Source: Lysobacteraceae bacterium (GTDB taxonomy: Bacteria; Pseudomonadota; Gammaproteobacteria; Xanthomonadales; Xanthomonadaceae). From it: DNA of 64,000 nucleotides. The DNA is taken from NCBI GenBank assembly GCA_016789405.1, contig JAEUPQ010000004.1, positions 124,001 to 188,000 of the forward strand, given 5' to 3'. The notes beneath the pieces are model-generated. The model saw nothing but the letters and a program-made list of their open reading frames with translations. It was not told the origin of the DNA and did not search any database. Below are positions 28,210 to 38,246 of this stretch, one piece after another (within the stretch, counting starts at the first letter, position 1; every line of letters begins with the position of its first letter). The translations under genes were made by a program, and so were the position numbers.

Positions 28210-29337
28210 ATGTCGCTCACACTCGGCTTGACAGGGATGGACCAAGCCACCGAAACCGCGCTGAAGGCGGCGTTCAAGGACGCCGGCAGCCGCGTGGGCC
28301 ACTGGTCCATGGTCGCCGAGAACGATGCCGACTACGTGATCGTCGACATGGACAGCATGTATGGCCCGATGAGCTGGCTCCGCCTGCATGCCGCCGGAAA
28401 GCAGGTGATCGGCCTGACGTCCGCGCCGCGCACCCAGGCGGACTATCTGCTGACCCGTCCGTTCGACGCCTACCATCTGGCCAGCGTACTCGCCGAGATC
28501 AGCGGCGCCCCCGTCGACCCGCCGGCTGCCGCGCCCGCGCCCGCACCGGTCGCTCCTCCCCCTGCTCCCGCGGCACCGCCCGCAGTGATCGCAGCTCCGC
28601 CGGTTGCACCGGCCGCGCCCCAGCCGGCGCCTCCGGCGCCTGTCGCCGCCCCACCTCCGGTTGCCGCGCCTGCGCCTGTCGCGCCTGCACCGGTCGCAGC
28701 GCCCGTCGCACCGCCTGCCGTGGCACCCGCACCTGCCGCCCCTGCCGCGACCGAGGAGCCGGCTGCCGGCAATGGCCGCAATACCGCCTTCTCGCACTGG
28801 CTGCGCCCCGGCGCATTGACCGGTCGCGCCCGCTACCGCAATGGCAAGGGTCCCGAGCTGCTCATCGACTTCGGGCAACGCCAGTACTACGGCCCTGCCA
28901 CGCTCAAACCCCTCGCCGAATACTTCACCACCGTGGTCGGTCTGCGCGACTTCGAACAGCTTGACGACAGCGCCTGGCAGACCGCCATCGCTTCGCTGGG
29001 CGCGGCGCAGTCGCTGACCCGCCTGCAATGGTACGGCGGCCTGCTGGCCGGTGAAGGCAAGTTGCTCCCCGGCTACAGCCCGGACGGCCGCTTCACGCTG
29101 AGCAAGTGGCCGGAGACCGAGCGCGAGTACCCGCGCCACTTCCGCATCGCCACCGCGATGATGAAAGGCCCGTCCACGATCGCCGAAATCGCGGCCGCCA
29201 GCAGCGTGCCGGCCGAGGACGTGATCGATTTCATCAACGCCAACCTGACCACCGGCTTCGCCGAGCCGGCTGGCGAAGGCGGCGAGTCCGGCGACAAGGC
29301 CGGCGGCGGACTGCTCGGCCGACTGCGCGGTCGCTGA
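28210..29337 (+). CDS. Pseudo-receiver protein with a Pro/Ala linker and a C-terminal helical domain (function unknown)
   Basis: A 375-residue soluble protein. Residues 3-100 look like a degenerate response-regulator fold: [10 protein letters not shown] at the phosphoacceptor strand (D46/D48), LTSAP near residue 69, and LTRPF where LxKP would be (Arg for Lys). Residues about 103-185 are a repetitive Ala/Pro/Val linker. Residues about 190-350 form a globular part ending in a helix-turn-helix-like stretch ([23 protein letters not shown]). GGAAAT precedes the ATG at 28210. It lies 74 bases before dxs on the same strand. I do not recognise a named family. Confidence 0.7.
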   Translation: MSLTLGLTGMDQATETALKAAFKDAGSRVGHWSMVAENDADYVIVDMDSMYGPMSWLRLHAAGKQVIGLTSAPRTQADYLLTRPFDAYHLASVLAEISGAPVDPPAAAPAPAPVAPPPAPAAPPAVIAAPPVAPAAPQPAPPAPVAAPPPVAAPAPVAPAPVAAPVAPPAVAPAPAAPAATEEPAAGNGRNTAFSHWLRPGALTGRARYRNGKGPELLIDFGQRQYYGPATLKPLAEYFTTVVGLRDFEQLDDSAWQTAIASLGAAQSLTRLQWYGGLLAGEGKLLPGYSPDGRFTLSKWPETEREYPRHFRIATAMMKGPSTIAEIAAASSVPAEDVIDFINANLTTGFAEPAGEGGESGDKAGGGLLGRLRGR

Positions 29338-29411
29338 GACGCACCGGGACAAATCGTCCCGGTCATCCTGCGTTTCTTGCCGCACCGCAACGGTACGGGG
29401 ACAATAGACGG

Positions 29412-31343
29412 ATGGCCGTCTCAGTCCCCTCCGTTCCCATCGATGGCGCCCGCTACCCGCGCCTGTCCCGCATCCAGTACCCGGCCGACCTGCGCAGGTT
29501 CGACGAAAGCGAACTGCGCGCCGTCGCAGACGAGCTGCGTGCCTACCTGATCGAATGCGTCGGCAGGAGCGGCGGCCACTTCGGCGCCGGTCTCGGCGTG
29601 ATCGAACTGACCGTCGCGCTGCATTACCTCTACGACACCCCGAATGACCGCCTGGTCTGGGACGTCGGCCACCAGACCTATCCGCACAAGATCCTCACCG
29701 GTCGCCGCGACGTCATCCACTCCGTGAAGCAGAAGGACGGCGTCGCGCCGTTCCCCAAGCGCGAGGAAAGCGAATACGACACCTTCGGCGTCGGCCACTC
29801 GTCGACGTCGATCTCCGCCGCGCTGGGCATGGCCATCGCCGCCGCGCGCGCGGGCAGCGACCGGCGCGTGGTTGCGGTGATCGGCGACGGCGCGATGACT
29901 GCGGGCATGGCCTACGAAGCGCTGAACCACGCCGGCGGCATGGACGACGAGCCCAACCTGCTGGTCATCCTCAACGACAACCAGATGTCGATCAGCGAGA
30001 ACGTCGGCGGGCTCACCAAGATGCTCGGCCGCATGACCGGCAGCCGCACGCTCAACGCGCTGCGCGAAGGCGGCAAGAAACTCCTCGGCGACAAGCGCAC
30101 CAGCAAGTCCGCGCGCTTCGTGCGTCGCTGGGAAGAACACTGGAAAGGCATGTTCGTGCCGTCCACGCTGTTCGAGGAAATGGGCTTCCACTACACCGGC
30201 CCGATCGACGGCCACGACATCGGCGCGCTGGTCTCCACGCTCAAGCTGCTGAAGACCATGAAGGGTCCGCAGCTGCTGCATGTGATGACGACGAAGGGCA
30301 AGGGCTACGACCTGGCCGAAGGCGACCAGATCGGCTACCACGCCGTCTCGCCCTTCGATCCCGAAAAGGGCCTCGTATCCAAGCCCGGCGCGAAGAAGCC
30401 CACCTACACCGACATCTTCAGCGACTGGCTGTGCGACATGGCCGCCGCCGACCCGCTGTTGCTGGGCATCACCCCGGCGATGCGCGAGGGTTCGGGCCTG
30501 GTGCGCTTCAGCAAGGAATATCCGGACCGCTATTTCGATGTTGCCATCGCCGAGCAGCACGCGGTGACACTCGCGGCCGGCATGGCCTGCGAAGGCGCGA
30601 AGCCGGTCGTCGCGATCTACTCCACCTTCCTGCAGCGTGCGTACGACCAGCTCGTGCACGATGTCGCCACGCAGAACCTCGACGTGCTGTTCGCGATCGA
30701 TCGCGGCGGCGTGGTCGGTCCCGACGGCGCGACCCACGCCGGCAACCTCGACCTGAGCTTCCTGCGCTGCGTGCCGAACATGGTGGTGATGGCACCGGCC
30801 GACGAGAACGAATGCCGGCAGATGCTCACCACCGGCCATCGCTACGCGGGTCCGGCTGCGGTGCGCTACCCGCGCGGCACCGGTCCGGGCGTCGCGATCA
30901 CACCGACACTCGACGCGCTGCCGATCGGCAAGGCCGAGTTGCGCCGCAATGGTGCGGGCATTGCCCTCCTCGCCTTCGGCGCGATCGTGCCGGCGGCGGA
31001 ACAGGCTGGCGAAGCGCTCGGCCTGACGGTCGTGAACATGCGCTTCGTGCGCCCGCTGGACCGCGCGCTGATCCTCGAACTGGCGAAGACGCATGAAGGC
31101 TTCGTCACGCTGGAGGACAACGTGGTCGCCGGTGGTGCCGGATCGGGCGTCGCCGAGCTGCTCGCGGCCGAAGGCATCGCCCTGCCGATCCTGCACCTGG
31201 GCCTGCCGGATGCATTCCAGCACCACGCAAGCCGCGAGCAGCTGCTGGCCGAAGCGGGCCTCGACGCCGACGGCATCCGCGCTGCGGTGTTGAATCGCTG
31301 GCCTGCGCTCGGCGAAGCACCGGCCACGCGCGCCACCGCGTGA
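29412..31343 (+). CDS. dxs: 1-deoxy-D-xylulose-5-phosphate synthase
   Basis: Thiamine-diphosphate enzyme that condenses pyruvate and glyceraldehyde 3-phosphate, the entry to the MEP isoprenoid pathway. At 643 residues it has the ThDP/Mg motif [18 protein letters not shown]...NDNQMSIS (about 160-200), the transketolase-like central domain ([17 protein letters not shown], with the catalytic Glu near residue 378) and the C-terminal domain. The stop overlaps the GTG of the following esterase. Confidence 0.97.
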   Translation: MAVSVPSVPIDGARYPRLSRIQYPADLRRFDESELRAVADELRAYLIECVGRSGGHFGAGLGVIELTVALHYLYDTPNDRLVWDVGHQTYPHKILTGRRDVIHSVKQKDGVAPFPKREESEYDTFGVGHSSTSISAALGMAIAAARAGSDRRVVAVIGDGAMTAGMAYEALNHAGGMDDEPNLLVILNDNQMSISENVGGLTKMLGRMTGSRTLNALREGGKKLLGDKRTSKSARFVRRWEEHWKGMFVPSTLFEEMGFHYTGPIDGHDIGALVSTLKLLKTMKGPQLLHVMTTKGKGYDLAEGDQIGYHAVSPFDPEKGLVSKPGAKKPTYTDIFSDWLCDMAAADPLLLGITPAMREGSGLVRFSKEYPDRYFDVAIAEQHAVTLAAGMACEGAKPVVAIYSTFLQRAYDQLVHDVATQNLDVLFAIDRGGVVGPDGATHAGNLDLSFLRCVPNMVVMAPADENECRQMLTTGHRYAGPAAVRYPRGTGPGVAITPTLDALPIGKAELRRNGAGIALLAFGAIVPAAEQAGEALGLTVVNMRFVRPLDRALILELAKTHEGFVTLEDNVVAGGAGSGVAELLAAEGIALPILHLGLPDAFQHHASREQLLAEAGLDADGIRAAVLNRWPALGEAPATRATA

Positions 31344-32344
31344 AGGCATTCGCGCGTATCGCGATTGCGGGCGCGCTGCTCGCGATCGGCGGACTCGGTG
31401 GCTGGTGGATCGGACGCGCGCAGCCCACCGCGCCGCCTCATGAAACGGCACCGACCGATGCCGCACCCGCACGACCTGCTGACGCGGCATCGCGTGATGC
31501 GGCACCGCCGCTGTCGCTGCCGAACACGCACGTCCATCGCGTGCCGAACACCGCGACCGGTCGCCCTTACGAAGTCTGGGTCGATCTGCCGCCGTCGTAC
31601 TTCGAGAACGACAGACCCTACCCCGTCGTCTTCACCACCGATGCCGACTACGGCTTCCCGCTGATCCGCAGCCTGCGTCGTCGCGTCGGCTCGAAAGGCC
31701 GCAACATCGAGGATTTCGTGCTCGTGGGCCTGTCGTACGGCATCGGCGAACAGTCGATGCCGAGCAAGCGCCGCGATTACACTCCGTCCGATCCCTTCGC
31801 CCGTCCCGGCACGCGCCCGTCGAACGCCTACAACCACGACGACACCTACGGCGAAGCCGCCGCATACCGCGACTATCTCGAACGCGATGTGTTCCCGCTG
31901 GTCGCGGCCCGATATCGCGTCGACATGCGCAGGAAGGTCTACGTCGGCCACTCGCTGGGCGGCCTGTTCGGCGGCTACGTCCTTCTGACGAAGCCGGCGA
32001 TGTTCAGCCACTACATCCTCGGCAGCCCGTCGCTGTGGTTCGACCGACGCATGCTGTTCGATCTCGAAGCGACCCAGGCGACGCAGCGACGCGACCTGCA
32101 GGCACAGGTCTTCCTGTCGATCGGCGCGTTCGAAACCACCGGTCCCGACCCGCGCCACCTGTCGACCGACATGGTCGGCGACATGGCGCGCTTCGAACGC
32201 ACGTTGCGCAGCCGTCGCTATCCGGGCCTGCGCATCGAGTCGGAAGTGCTGCCCGACGAGGACCATCTCACCGTGTTGCCGCGCACGATCACCCACGGAC
32301 TGCGCTGGGCATTGCCGGGCACGGGCCCGGTGACCGGCAGCTGA
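31340..32344 (+). CDS. Esterase-D/IroE-type alpha/beta hydrolase, membrane-anchored or secreted
   Basis: A 334-residue hydrolase. The N-terminal hydrophobic segment (about 5-25) is a signal or anchor, followed by a Pro/Ala spacer to about residue 60. The esterase domain has the nucleophile elbow [12 protein letters not shown] (Ser near residue 199), a wide catalytic pocket region ([11 protein letters not shown]), and the C-terminal His in DEDHLTVLP (near residue 312). The GTG at 31340 overlaps the dxs stop (GTGA). Substrate unknown; relatives act on siderophore esters, formylglutathione or acyl esters. Confidence 0.85.
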   Translation: MKAFARIAIAGALLAIGGLGGWWIGRAQPTAPPHETAPTDAAPARPADAASRDAAPPLSLPNTHVHRVPNTATGRPYEVWVDLPPSYFENDRPYPVVFTTDADYGFPLIRSLRRRVGSKGRNIEDFVLVGLSYGIGEQSMPSKRRDYTPSDPFARPGTRPSNAYNHDDTYGEAAAYRDYLERDVFPLVAARYRVDMRRKVYVGHSLGGLFGGYVLLTKPAMFSHYILGSPSLWFDRRMLFDLEATQATQRRDLQAQVFLSIGAFETTGPDPRHLSTDMVGDMARFERTLRSRRYPGLRIESEVLPDEDHLTVLPRTITHGLRWALPGTGPVTGS

Positions 32345-32363
32345 GCCTTCGGCGCGGCGACGC

Positions 32364-33038
32364 TCAGCGACCTGCGCCGCAGGCCGGATAGCCTGGAATC
32401 GCGGCGCCGAGCCTGATGTCGCGCACCGCCTGCCAGCGATCATTCGCGCGTACAGGCGTCACAAGTCCATTCCCGCCTCGCCCGCCCCGATGCGTGCGCA
32501 GCAACGCAGGCGTGGCCAGTGGGTCGTCGGTGAACATGACATCGTCGACGTAGTACGTCGCGCAACCACGCTCGATCACGTGCAGATGGATGTGCTCGGG
32601 CGTATCGCGCGACGGATAGCTGCCCGGACGGATCGTATCGAAGCGATACCGGCCGTCGGCATCGGTCAGCGCCCAGCCGCGCAGTGCACCGTGACGATCC
32701 GACGCACGGCCATGCGATGTCTTCGGCCGTGGGTACACGCCAAGGGAATCGGTCTGGTAGGCATAGATCACGATGCCGGAACGCGGCGTGCCGTCACGCG
32801 CAAGGACGCGCCCGGTCACCGTCATCTCCTGCCCGGGCGTACCGGCGGGTGCGATCCGCGCCTGCGATCGCAGGCTCCGTGGCATGCCCTCGAACACGGC
32901 CTCGCAGCCTTCGCAGGGCAGGCCGACCACCGGCTCGCGCACCATGCGCTGCGGCGCGGTGCGCCCTGCATCCTGGGCCATCGACAGCGGGCTGAAAACC
33001 AACAGGCAAGCGAATTCCAGCACAAGCAACCGTCTCAT
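32364..33038 (-). CDS. Intradiol-dioxygenase-fold exported protein
   Basis: A 224-residue protein with a signal peptide (about 1-21) and a domain of the intradiol ring-cleavage dioxygenase superfamily: VTGRVLARDGTPRSGIVIYAYQTDSLGVY (about 82-110, the Tyr-ligand strand), GWALTDADGRYRFDTIRPGSYPSRDTPEHIHLHV (about 137-170, His ligands). Secreted members of this family are poorly characterised and may not be dioxygenases. AGGAGG precedes the ATG at 33038. It is convergent with the esterase, 20 bases apart. Confidence 0.75.
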   Translation of the reverse strand: MRRLLVLEFACLLVFSPLSMAQDAGRTAPQRMVREPVVGLPCEGCEAVFEGMPRSLRSQARIAPAGTPGQEMTVTGRVLARDGTPRSGIVIYAYQTDSLGVYPRPKTSHGRASDRHGALRGWALTDADGRYRFDTIRPGSYPSRDTPEHIHLHVIERGCATYYVDDVMFTDDPLATPALLRTHRGGRGGNGLVTPVRANDRWQAVRDIRLGAAIPGYPACGAGR

Positions 33039-33164
33039 GATCCAGCCTCCTGTTCCGGACGAAGACACCACACCGGCATCGACATGCCTGCCCACGCAGA
33101 AGTTCCACATGCGACACAGCAGCCTCTCCGCGCGGTTCAAGTCGCGCGGGTCAGGTCGCGCAGA

Positions 33165-34217
33165 TCAGGGCTCTTCGATCATGTAGCCCTTCGCCGCCAG
33201 CAGGCTCAGGTAGCCATCGGGCGCCAGCAGCTGGCTGACCGGCAGCAGCGCGAAGGTCGTCTTGTTCCTCGACAGCGCGGACTCCGCAGCCTCGAACCAG
33301 CGCTGACGCACACGCGCCTCGATGTCGTGCATGCCGATCTTTCGCGCAACCGCATTACCGGTCATCGCAGCATTGCAGGCGGACCATTGCGTGTTGCGCG
33401 CCTGCAGGTCGCGCAAACCTTCGGTATTGCCCTGCGCCCAGGCATTCGCGCGTTGCGCCATCACGCCAAGGTCGACCTCGATGCGCGTGAGCGTGCGCTC
33501 GAAACACGCGGTGTCGTCGAGGGTTTCGCGCTGGAATTCCTTGAGCAAGGCCTTCGGATTCTCGATCTTGATCACCAATTCCGGGTCGGTGGTCTTCACG
33601 TCGTTGCGACGCGCGATCTTCGTCACCGTCTCCTCCACGATGCCATCCTGGCGCAACCCGGAGCGCGAGATCGCCTTCCCGTACAGTTCCAGCGCGGCGA
33701 ACAGCGGCCGCCATTCCTCGACGCCATCGTCACCACCGATGTAGCGCTGCTTCAGGACCGACCAGCGCGCGTACTGCTCGGCCGTCACCAGTTCACGCAA
33801 GGTCTTGCCATCCGGGTTCTTGCGCGCCTTGAGCATCGACGGCAACAGGAACAGGCCTTTGAAGAAGCCCACGTCCGCATCCATCCTCATGCCCGGCGGC
33901 AGCAGCAATTCCTGCGACTCCGCGACACGGCGCTCGACGGCCGTGGTGTCCCAGTCCATGCGCTTGGGCAGCGGCGTCAGCATGCCGAGGATCCACATCG
34001 TGTGATCGCCGCGGCTCACCTTCCACAGACCCGGACCAGGCTGGCGCCCGCCCACGACGATCGCCTCCAGTTGCTGCAACGATGGGTCATCGACCGTGGT
34101 TTTCAGCTCCGCATCATCCTCGGCCGGCGCCGGTGGCGGGCTCTGCGCGAAGGACGACGACGCAAAGGCAAGCGCGAACAGGCAGGCAGCGAACATCGCG
34201 AGCGGACGAGGCGTCAT
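33165..34217 (-). CDS. TraB/GumN-family protein
   Basis: A 350-residue exported protein with a signal peptide (about 1-25), a Pro/Asp-rich spacer, then a TraB/GumN domain opening at GLWKVSRGDHTMWILGMLTPLPKRMDW (near residue 63) and ending KTTFALLPVSQLLAPDGYLSLLAAKGY. Family members resemble Tiki-type metalloproteases, but some, as here, keep only part of the metal-binding motifs. The ATG at 34217 starts the signal peptide; ATGs 12 and 42 bases upstream are alternatives. It lies 127 bases after the dioxygenase-fold gene's start, on the same strand. Confidence 0.8.
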   Translation of the reverse strand: MTPRPLAMFAACLFALAFASSSFAQSPPPAPAEDDAELKTTVDDPSLQQLEAIVVGGRQPGPGLWKVSRGDHTMWILGMLTPLPKRMDWDTTAVERRVAESQELLLPPGMRMDADVGFFKGLFLLPSMLKARKNPDGKTLRELVTAEQYARWSVLKQRYIGGDDGVEEWRPLFAALELYGKAISRSGLRQDGIVEETVTKIARRNDVKTTDPELVIKIENPKALLKEFQRETLDDTACFERTLTRIEVDLGVMAQRANAWAQGNTEGLRDLQARNTQWSACNAAMTGNAVARKIGMHDIEARVRQRWFEAAESALSRNKTTFALLPVSQLLAPDGYLSLLAAKGYMIEEP

Positions 34218-34383
34218 CGGCGGATCCATCGGGGGAAAGTGCCGCGCAGTGTCCGACAAAAAAGCGTGACGCGCGCCGGACTTCCGCTTGCGCGTTCAGC
34301 CAATCGTGGGCTTGGTCGGATGGCGCATTGGATACGAATTGCCGAGCAGGCCAATCGCTGGGTCGATGAGCCAGCCCTGAGCC

Positions 34384-35019
34384 CTACTGCGTCTGGTACG
34401 CGGCGCGCGCCCTGAACTTGCGCTCCAGCGTGCGGCCGCTGGCGACGAGCGCCTCGGCATCGCCTTCGTACGCTTCGTGCGCGATCTTGCGCAGGGAGCC
34501 GTCGAGCAGGGCGAGCTGGTCGGCCAGTGTCTGCGCCGCCGTGCGGCCGTCCTCCAGCGGCTGGCCGGTGGCGAACGACGGCGGCAGGCGCAGGTAGCCG
34601 TCGAGCAGCTCGGGCAGGTAGCGGCGCAGGGTTTCCTGCACATCGAAGGAATCCTCGACCGACAGCGCGCCGGAATCCTCCAGCGCGACCAGCCGCGGCA
34701 GCAGGTCGTCCAGCGTGGCGCGGATGCCCTGCACGCTCGCGAGCGCGGCCTCGGGCAGCCGGCTGCCGGCCCGCGCGATCAGACCATCGAGATGCGCGGC
34801 CAGCGTTTCGATCGGCAACTCGATCGGCAACTCGGGCGGAGGCGCGGGCGCCGATGGCCGCGACGGCCAGCCCAGTGCGCCCGCGGCATACAGCCCGGCG
34901 ACGATGAGCGGCCAGCCGGTACCGATCACCCCTGCGAACAGCAGCGCCAGCCCGCCGAAGGCGAGCACGCATCCGGCGATGTTGCGCGGACTGTAGAGGT
35001 AGCGCTGGAGTCGGTTCAT
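34384..35019 (-). CDS. Two-TM membrane protein of the solute-binding/VWA operon (possibly XpaC-like)
   Basis: A 211-residue protein: two membrane segments at about 13-30 and 33-52, a proline-rich hinge (APAPPPELPIELPIE), then a cytoplasmic helical region of about 145 residues with regular leucines. The layout resembles XpaC-type proteins that accompany TelA and VWA proteins elsewhere, but the match is by architecture only and no TelA gene is present. It lies 73 bases after the VWA gene and ends the operon. Confidence 0.55.
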   Translation of the reverse strand: MNRLQRYLYSPRNIAGCVLAFGGLALLFAGVIGTGWPLIVAGLYAAGALGWPSRPSAPAPPPELPIELPIETLAAHLDGLIARAGSRLPEAALASVQGIRATLDDLLPRLVALEDSGALSVEDSFDVQETLRRYLPELLDGYLRLPPSFATGQPLEDGRTAAQTLADQLALLDGSLRKIAHEAYEGDAEALVASGRTLERKFRARAAYQTQ

Positions 35020-35092
35020 CGATGCGGGGCGGTGGGCGCGTCCGGCACTGTAACCCGGGTGGCGTGGTGGACGGCCGCGGTCACCGGATCGG

Positions 35093-36715
35093 TCATTGAT
35101 AGCCTCGGATTTCCTTGAACACCTGCGCCAGCGACTTGGCCTTGGCGTCGAACGCCTTGCCGCCGGTCGCCGTGGCCAGCTGCTCCATCTCGCCGGCATC
35201 GGCATCGCCGAACACGATCGGAAACACGCGGATCGACCGCAGCGTCTCGTCCTGCTGGCGATACCACGCCATGAATTCGCGCAGGTCCATGCCGTTGGTG
35301 TTCTCGCCATCGGTCATCAGCACGACCGTGTAGTAGCGCGGCGACGAATCCGAGCGCTTCTCGTCCGCGAGTTCGCCGAGCGCCCTGGCGACGCTGTCGT
35401 AGATCGCGGTGCCGCCGTTCGCGTCCATCGGCGCGACCGCGGCGCGGATCCCGGCCAGCGTCTGACGGTTGCGCTCGGGCGTGTCGCCCATGTCGAACGC
35501 GAGCGTGTCCATCGGCACGCTGCTGAAGGGCACCAGTCCGATCCGCTCGCGGTTCTGGAAGCGAGCGTAGCGGCTCGCGAGGGACTCGCCGGTATCGCCA
35601 GCCAGCGTCGCCATCGCGGTCTTCAGCTGGTCGAGCCGCTGGTCGTCGCCCATCGATCCCGAAAGATCCAGCACGTAGCGCGAGGAGCCCGGGATGCGCA
35701 CGTCGGCGAGGAAGGCATCGAGCAGGCCGTTGATCACCTGCGGCTGGCCAGGGAACGGCAACTCGATCAGCGTGCGCCTGGGGATGGCGGATGCCATGGT
35801 CGCCTCGGGGTTCACCGGGCGACGCAGCGTGGTGGACGACAGCGTGGTCTGGAAATCGGGCGAGCGCAGGTAGGCGGCGAGCTTGTCGTAATCCGCGCGC
35901 TTCGCCGCATCGAGCAGCATCAGCGGATAGTCGGCGGTGACGATGCCTTCCTTCGGATACACCGGCACCAGCGGCTCGGCGAGCTTGCCGCCGGCATTGA
36001 GCGACAGGATCACCGACTCGTAGTTGATGAGGCCGTCGACCTTGCCCGGATCGGCGACATAGGCGTCGGCCAGCCAGCCCGACGAACCGGCGGTCATGCG
36101 CTGGCCCTGGAAGAAGGCCTTGAGCGCGGGATTGGCGACGTCCGCCTCGGTCAGCGCGTCGGGATTCGCGGCCAGCGCCGCAGCGATGCCGATCAGCGCG
36201 GTGAAGCCGGTGTTGCTGCTGGTGGGATTGGCCATGCCGAAGGTGAAGCGGCCGCTGCTTGCAGCGTCGGCGATCTCCTTCCACGTCGGATCGGTCTTGT
36301 CCCAGCCGAGTTCGGCGGCCTTCGAGGCCTTCACCCCGAGGATCACCGGCGACAGCATGATCTTGTCCTGCGCCTGGATCCGCGGCTTGAGCGCGGGATT
36401 CATCGCCAGGTACTTGCCGTGGCTCACCCAGACCGCGTCGAACGCCTCGCCGGCGCCGAGGCGATCGATGGCGTCCAGCGTGCCCGCGTAGGTGAAGCGC
36501 ACGTTCACGCCGGTGGCGCTGCGGATGCGCTCGCCCAGCGCGGCGTCGACGTCCTTGAGCTCGGACCCGGCGAGGATGGTGAAGGCGTTGGCATCCGCGG
36601 CGCCAGCCGCGACCGCATCGTCGTCCCCGCGCGAACACGCGGCGAGCGCCGCCAGCGCGGCAGCGGCGATGACCAGGCTCATCGTGCGGAGCAAACAGGT
36701 CGAAGCGAGGCGCAT
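35093..36715 (-). CDS. Lipoprotein with solute-binding domain fused to a VWA domain
   Basis: A 540-residue envelope lipoprotein. The signal ends at Cys27 (LAALAAC). Residues about 45-330 form a periplasmic solute-binding domain of the ABC type (TILAGSELKDVD..., FTFGMANPTSSNTGF, GLINYESVIL). Residues about 340-540 are a von Willebrand factor A domain with an intact MIDAS: DLSGS (350-354), GGTAIYDS and MTDGEN. No ABC permease or ATPase gene is nearby. GGAGAA precedes the ATG at 36715; an ATG at 36757 overlapping the upstream stop is the alternative. Confidence 0.8.
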   Translation of the reverse strand: MRLASTCLLRTMSLVIAAAALAALAACSRGDDDAVAAGAADANAFTILAGSELKDVDAALGERIRSATGVNVRFTYAGTLDAIDRLGAGEAFDAVWVSHGKYLAMNPALKPRIQAQDKIMLSPVILGVKASKAAELGWDKTDPTWKEIADAASSGRFTFGMANPTSSNTGFTALIGIAAALAANPDALTEADVANPALKAFFQGQRMTAGSSGWLADAYVADPGKVDGLINYESVILSLNAGGKLAEPLVPVYPKEGIVTADYPLMLLDAAKRADYDKLAAYLRSPDFQTTLSSTTLRRPVNPEATMASAIPRRTLIELPFPGQPQVINGLLDAFLADVRIPGSSRYVLDLSGSMGDDQRLDQLKTAMATLAGDTGESLASRYARFQNRERIGLVPFSSVPMDTLAFDMGDTPERNRQTLAGIRAAVAPMDANGGTAIYDSVARALGELADEKRSDSSPRYYTVVLMTDGENTNGMDLREFMAWYRQQDETLRSIRVFPIVFGDADAGEMEQLATATGGKAFDAKAKSLAQVFKEIRGYQ

Positions 36716-36753
36716 GGACGTTCTCCGTCGCGGTGGCGTGGCGTGGCCGGGGT

Positions 36754-37878
36754 TCATTGCTTCAGCGCGGTCTCGATCCGCGCGATCATGCGTTCGAGCA
36801 GGTCGTACGTCGGTGGATCGACCACGTCCACCAGGGTCGGCGGCATGTCGATCTTCCGCGCCTTCGCCTGTGCGAACAGCGCCGTGTTGTCGCTGCCGCG
36901 CAGGCCGTAGCGGGCCGCGATGGCGCGGATCTTCGGGTCGTGGTCGAACACGTCCGCGAACCGGGCGCCGGCATCGGTCAACGCCACGATGGTGTGCTTG
37001 GTCAGCACCGTCGGCTGCGGATACAGCAGCACCATGTCCGGGTCGATGGCGTCGTGCTGCAGCGCGTACTGCAGGAACTGCTGCTCGTAGATCATCACCA
37101 GCGGGCTCTTGCCCAGCTTCATGGTGACGTAGTCCTCGAACGGCCCGGTGGAGCTCGCTTCCTGGTAGCCCTGCTTCGAGAACAGGCCGATCAGCCGACC
37201 GACTGCGGCATCCGCGGCGGCATCGCTGTCGACGACGTTGTCGTCGTTCGCGAGGTAGCTCGCGAGCGCGAGGTACATCGCCGCGGAATTGCTGGTGCGC
37301 ACGTCGGTGCTGGTGACCAGGATCGACTTGCCGACCGCATAGTCCGGATTGGGCTGCAGGTCCTTCCAGCGCGTGCCCTGCGCCATCAGCTCGACCAGCT
37401 TGCGCATGTCGACGACGTAGTGGACGCCGCCCTGCCGGCGCACGATGCCGTTGGCTTCCAGCGGCGGCAGCAACTGGCGCCAGCTGGCGATCGCCATCGG
37501 CGTGTAGAAGGTGTTGCTGATCCGCCGCGAGCCGGTGGCTTCGGCGATCTTCTTCGCAGCGGCGACGCCCGCCGGGAAGGCCACGTCGAAGGTCTTCAGA
37601 TCAGGGCGCGTGGCGATCTCGCGCGAGCCCGCCTTCTGCACGTCCAGCACGATCCCCTTGCCGGCGAGCACCGAGGCCAGCTCGGGATCGCGCAGGAAAT
37701 CGAGTTTTTCCGAACCGGTCAGCACGCGCACGACCGTCTTGCCCGCCTCCGTCTTCGCGGCGGGCGCCGTCGTCGTCGCAGTGTCTGCGGCGCGCTTGTC
37801 GCGGGCCGAGTACACGATCCCGGCCCCCACGCCGGCCAGCAGCAACAAGGCCAGCATCGGCCCGACGAACTTCTTCAT
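36754..37878 (-). CDS. Membrane-anchored solute-binding-like protein
   Basis: A 374-residue protein with an N-terminal anchor (about 5-24) and a periplasmic solute-binding-type domain (VVRVLTGSEKLDFLRDPELASVL, then FDVAFPAGVAA, KSILVTSTDVRTSNSAAMYLALASY, YEQQFLQYAL). It looks paralogous to the first half of the VWA protein but has no VWA domain. Its ATG overlaps the stop of the ribbon-helix-helix gene (ATGA), and its own stop overlaps the first possible start of the VWA gene, so the set is translationally coupled. Confidence 0.7.
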   Translation of the reverse strand: MKKFVGPMLALLLLAGVGAGIVYSARDKRAADTATTTAPAAKTEAGKTVVRVLTGSEKLDFLRDPELASVLAGKGIVLDVQKAGSREIATRPDLKTFDVAFPAGVAAAKKIAEATGSRRISNTFYTPMAIASWRQLLPPLEANGIVRRQGGVHYVVDMRKLVELMAQGTRWKDLQPNPDYAVGKSILVTSTDVRTSNSAAMYLALASYLANDDNVVDSDAAADAAVGRLIGLFSKQGYQEASSTGPFEDYVTMKLGKSPLVMIYEQQFLQYALQHDAIDPDMVLLYPQPTVLTKHTIVALTDAGARFADVFDHDPKIRAIAARYGLRGSDNTALFAQAKARKIDMPPTLVDVVDPPTYDLLERMIARIETALKQ

Positions 37879-38132
37879 GTCGACTCCCCGTTGGACACCT
37901 TGCGTTGGCCCGTCGGCGCAGGCGGATCGAGCCCGTCGATGGGGATCCCCTGGCGACGGCAATGCTCGATCGCCAACTGCTCGATCAGGTTGGACAGGCT
38001 GCGGTTCTCGCGCCCGGCCGCAACCGCAAGCGCGTCGCGCACGCCAGGCTGCGTACGGAAGGTGGTCGTGACGGTGCGGTTCCCGGTCCGTGACATCACT
38101 GCGAATACATCCGATGGCGCTGTGACGCCCAT
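37875..38132 (-). CDS. Small ribbon-helix-helix (Arc/CopG-like) protein
   Basis: An 85-residue protein (73 if it starts at the ATG at 38096). The pattern NRTVTTTFRTQPGVRDALAVAAGRENRSLSNLIEQLAIEHCRRQG fits one beta strand followed by two helices, the ribbon-helix-helix dimerisation and DNA-binding fold; this is described here over residues about 17-60. It is the first gene of the solute-binding/VWA operon and overlaps the next gene by 4 bp. A 21-bp tandem array begins 115 bases upstream, which could be its target. Function is inferred from fold only. Confidence 0.65.
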   Translation of the reverse strand: MGVTAPSDVFAVMSRTGNRTVTTTFRTQPGVRDALAVAAGRENRSLSNLIEQLAIEHCRRQGIPIDGLDPPAPTGQRKVSNGEST

Positions 38133-38246
38133 TGGATGGCGTTCGTATTGCGTCCTGATGACAGCCTGCCCGCCCCGCCGCCACGAACGGCCGGACGTGC
38201 CCGCCGGAGGGGCGGCGACCGAGCGAGATCGAGGCGATCGACGGGG

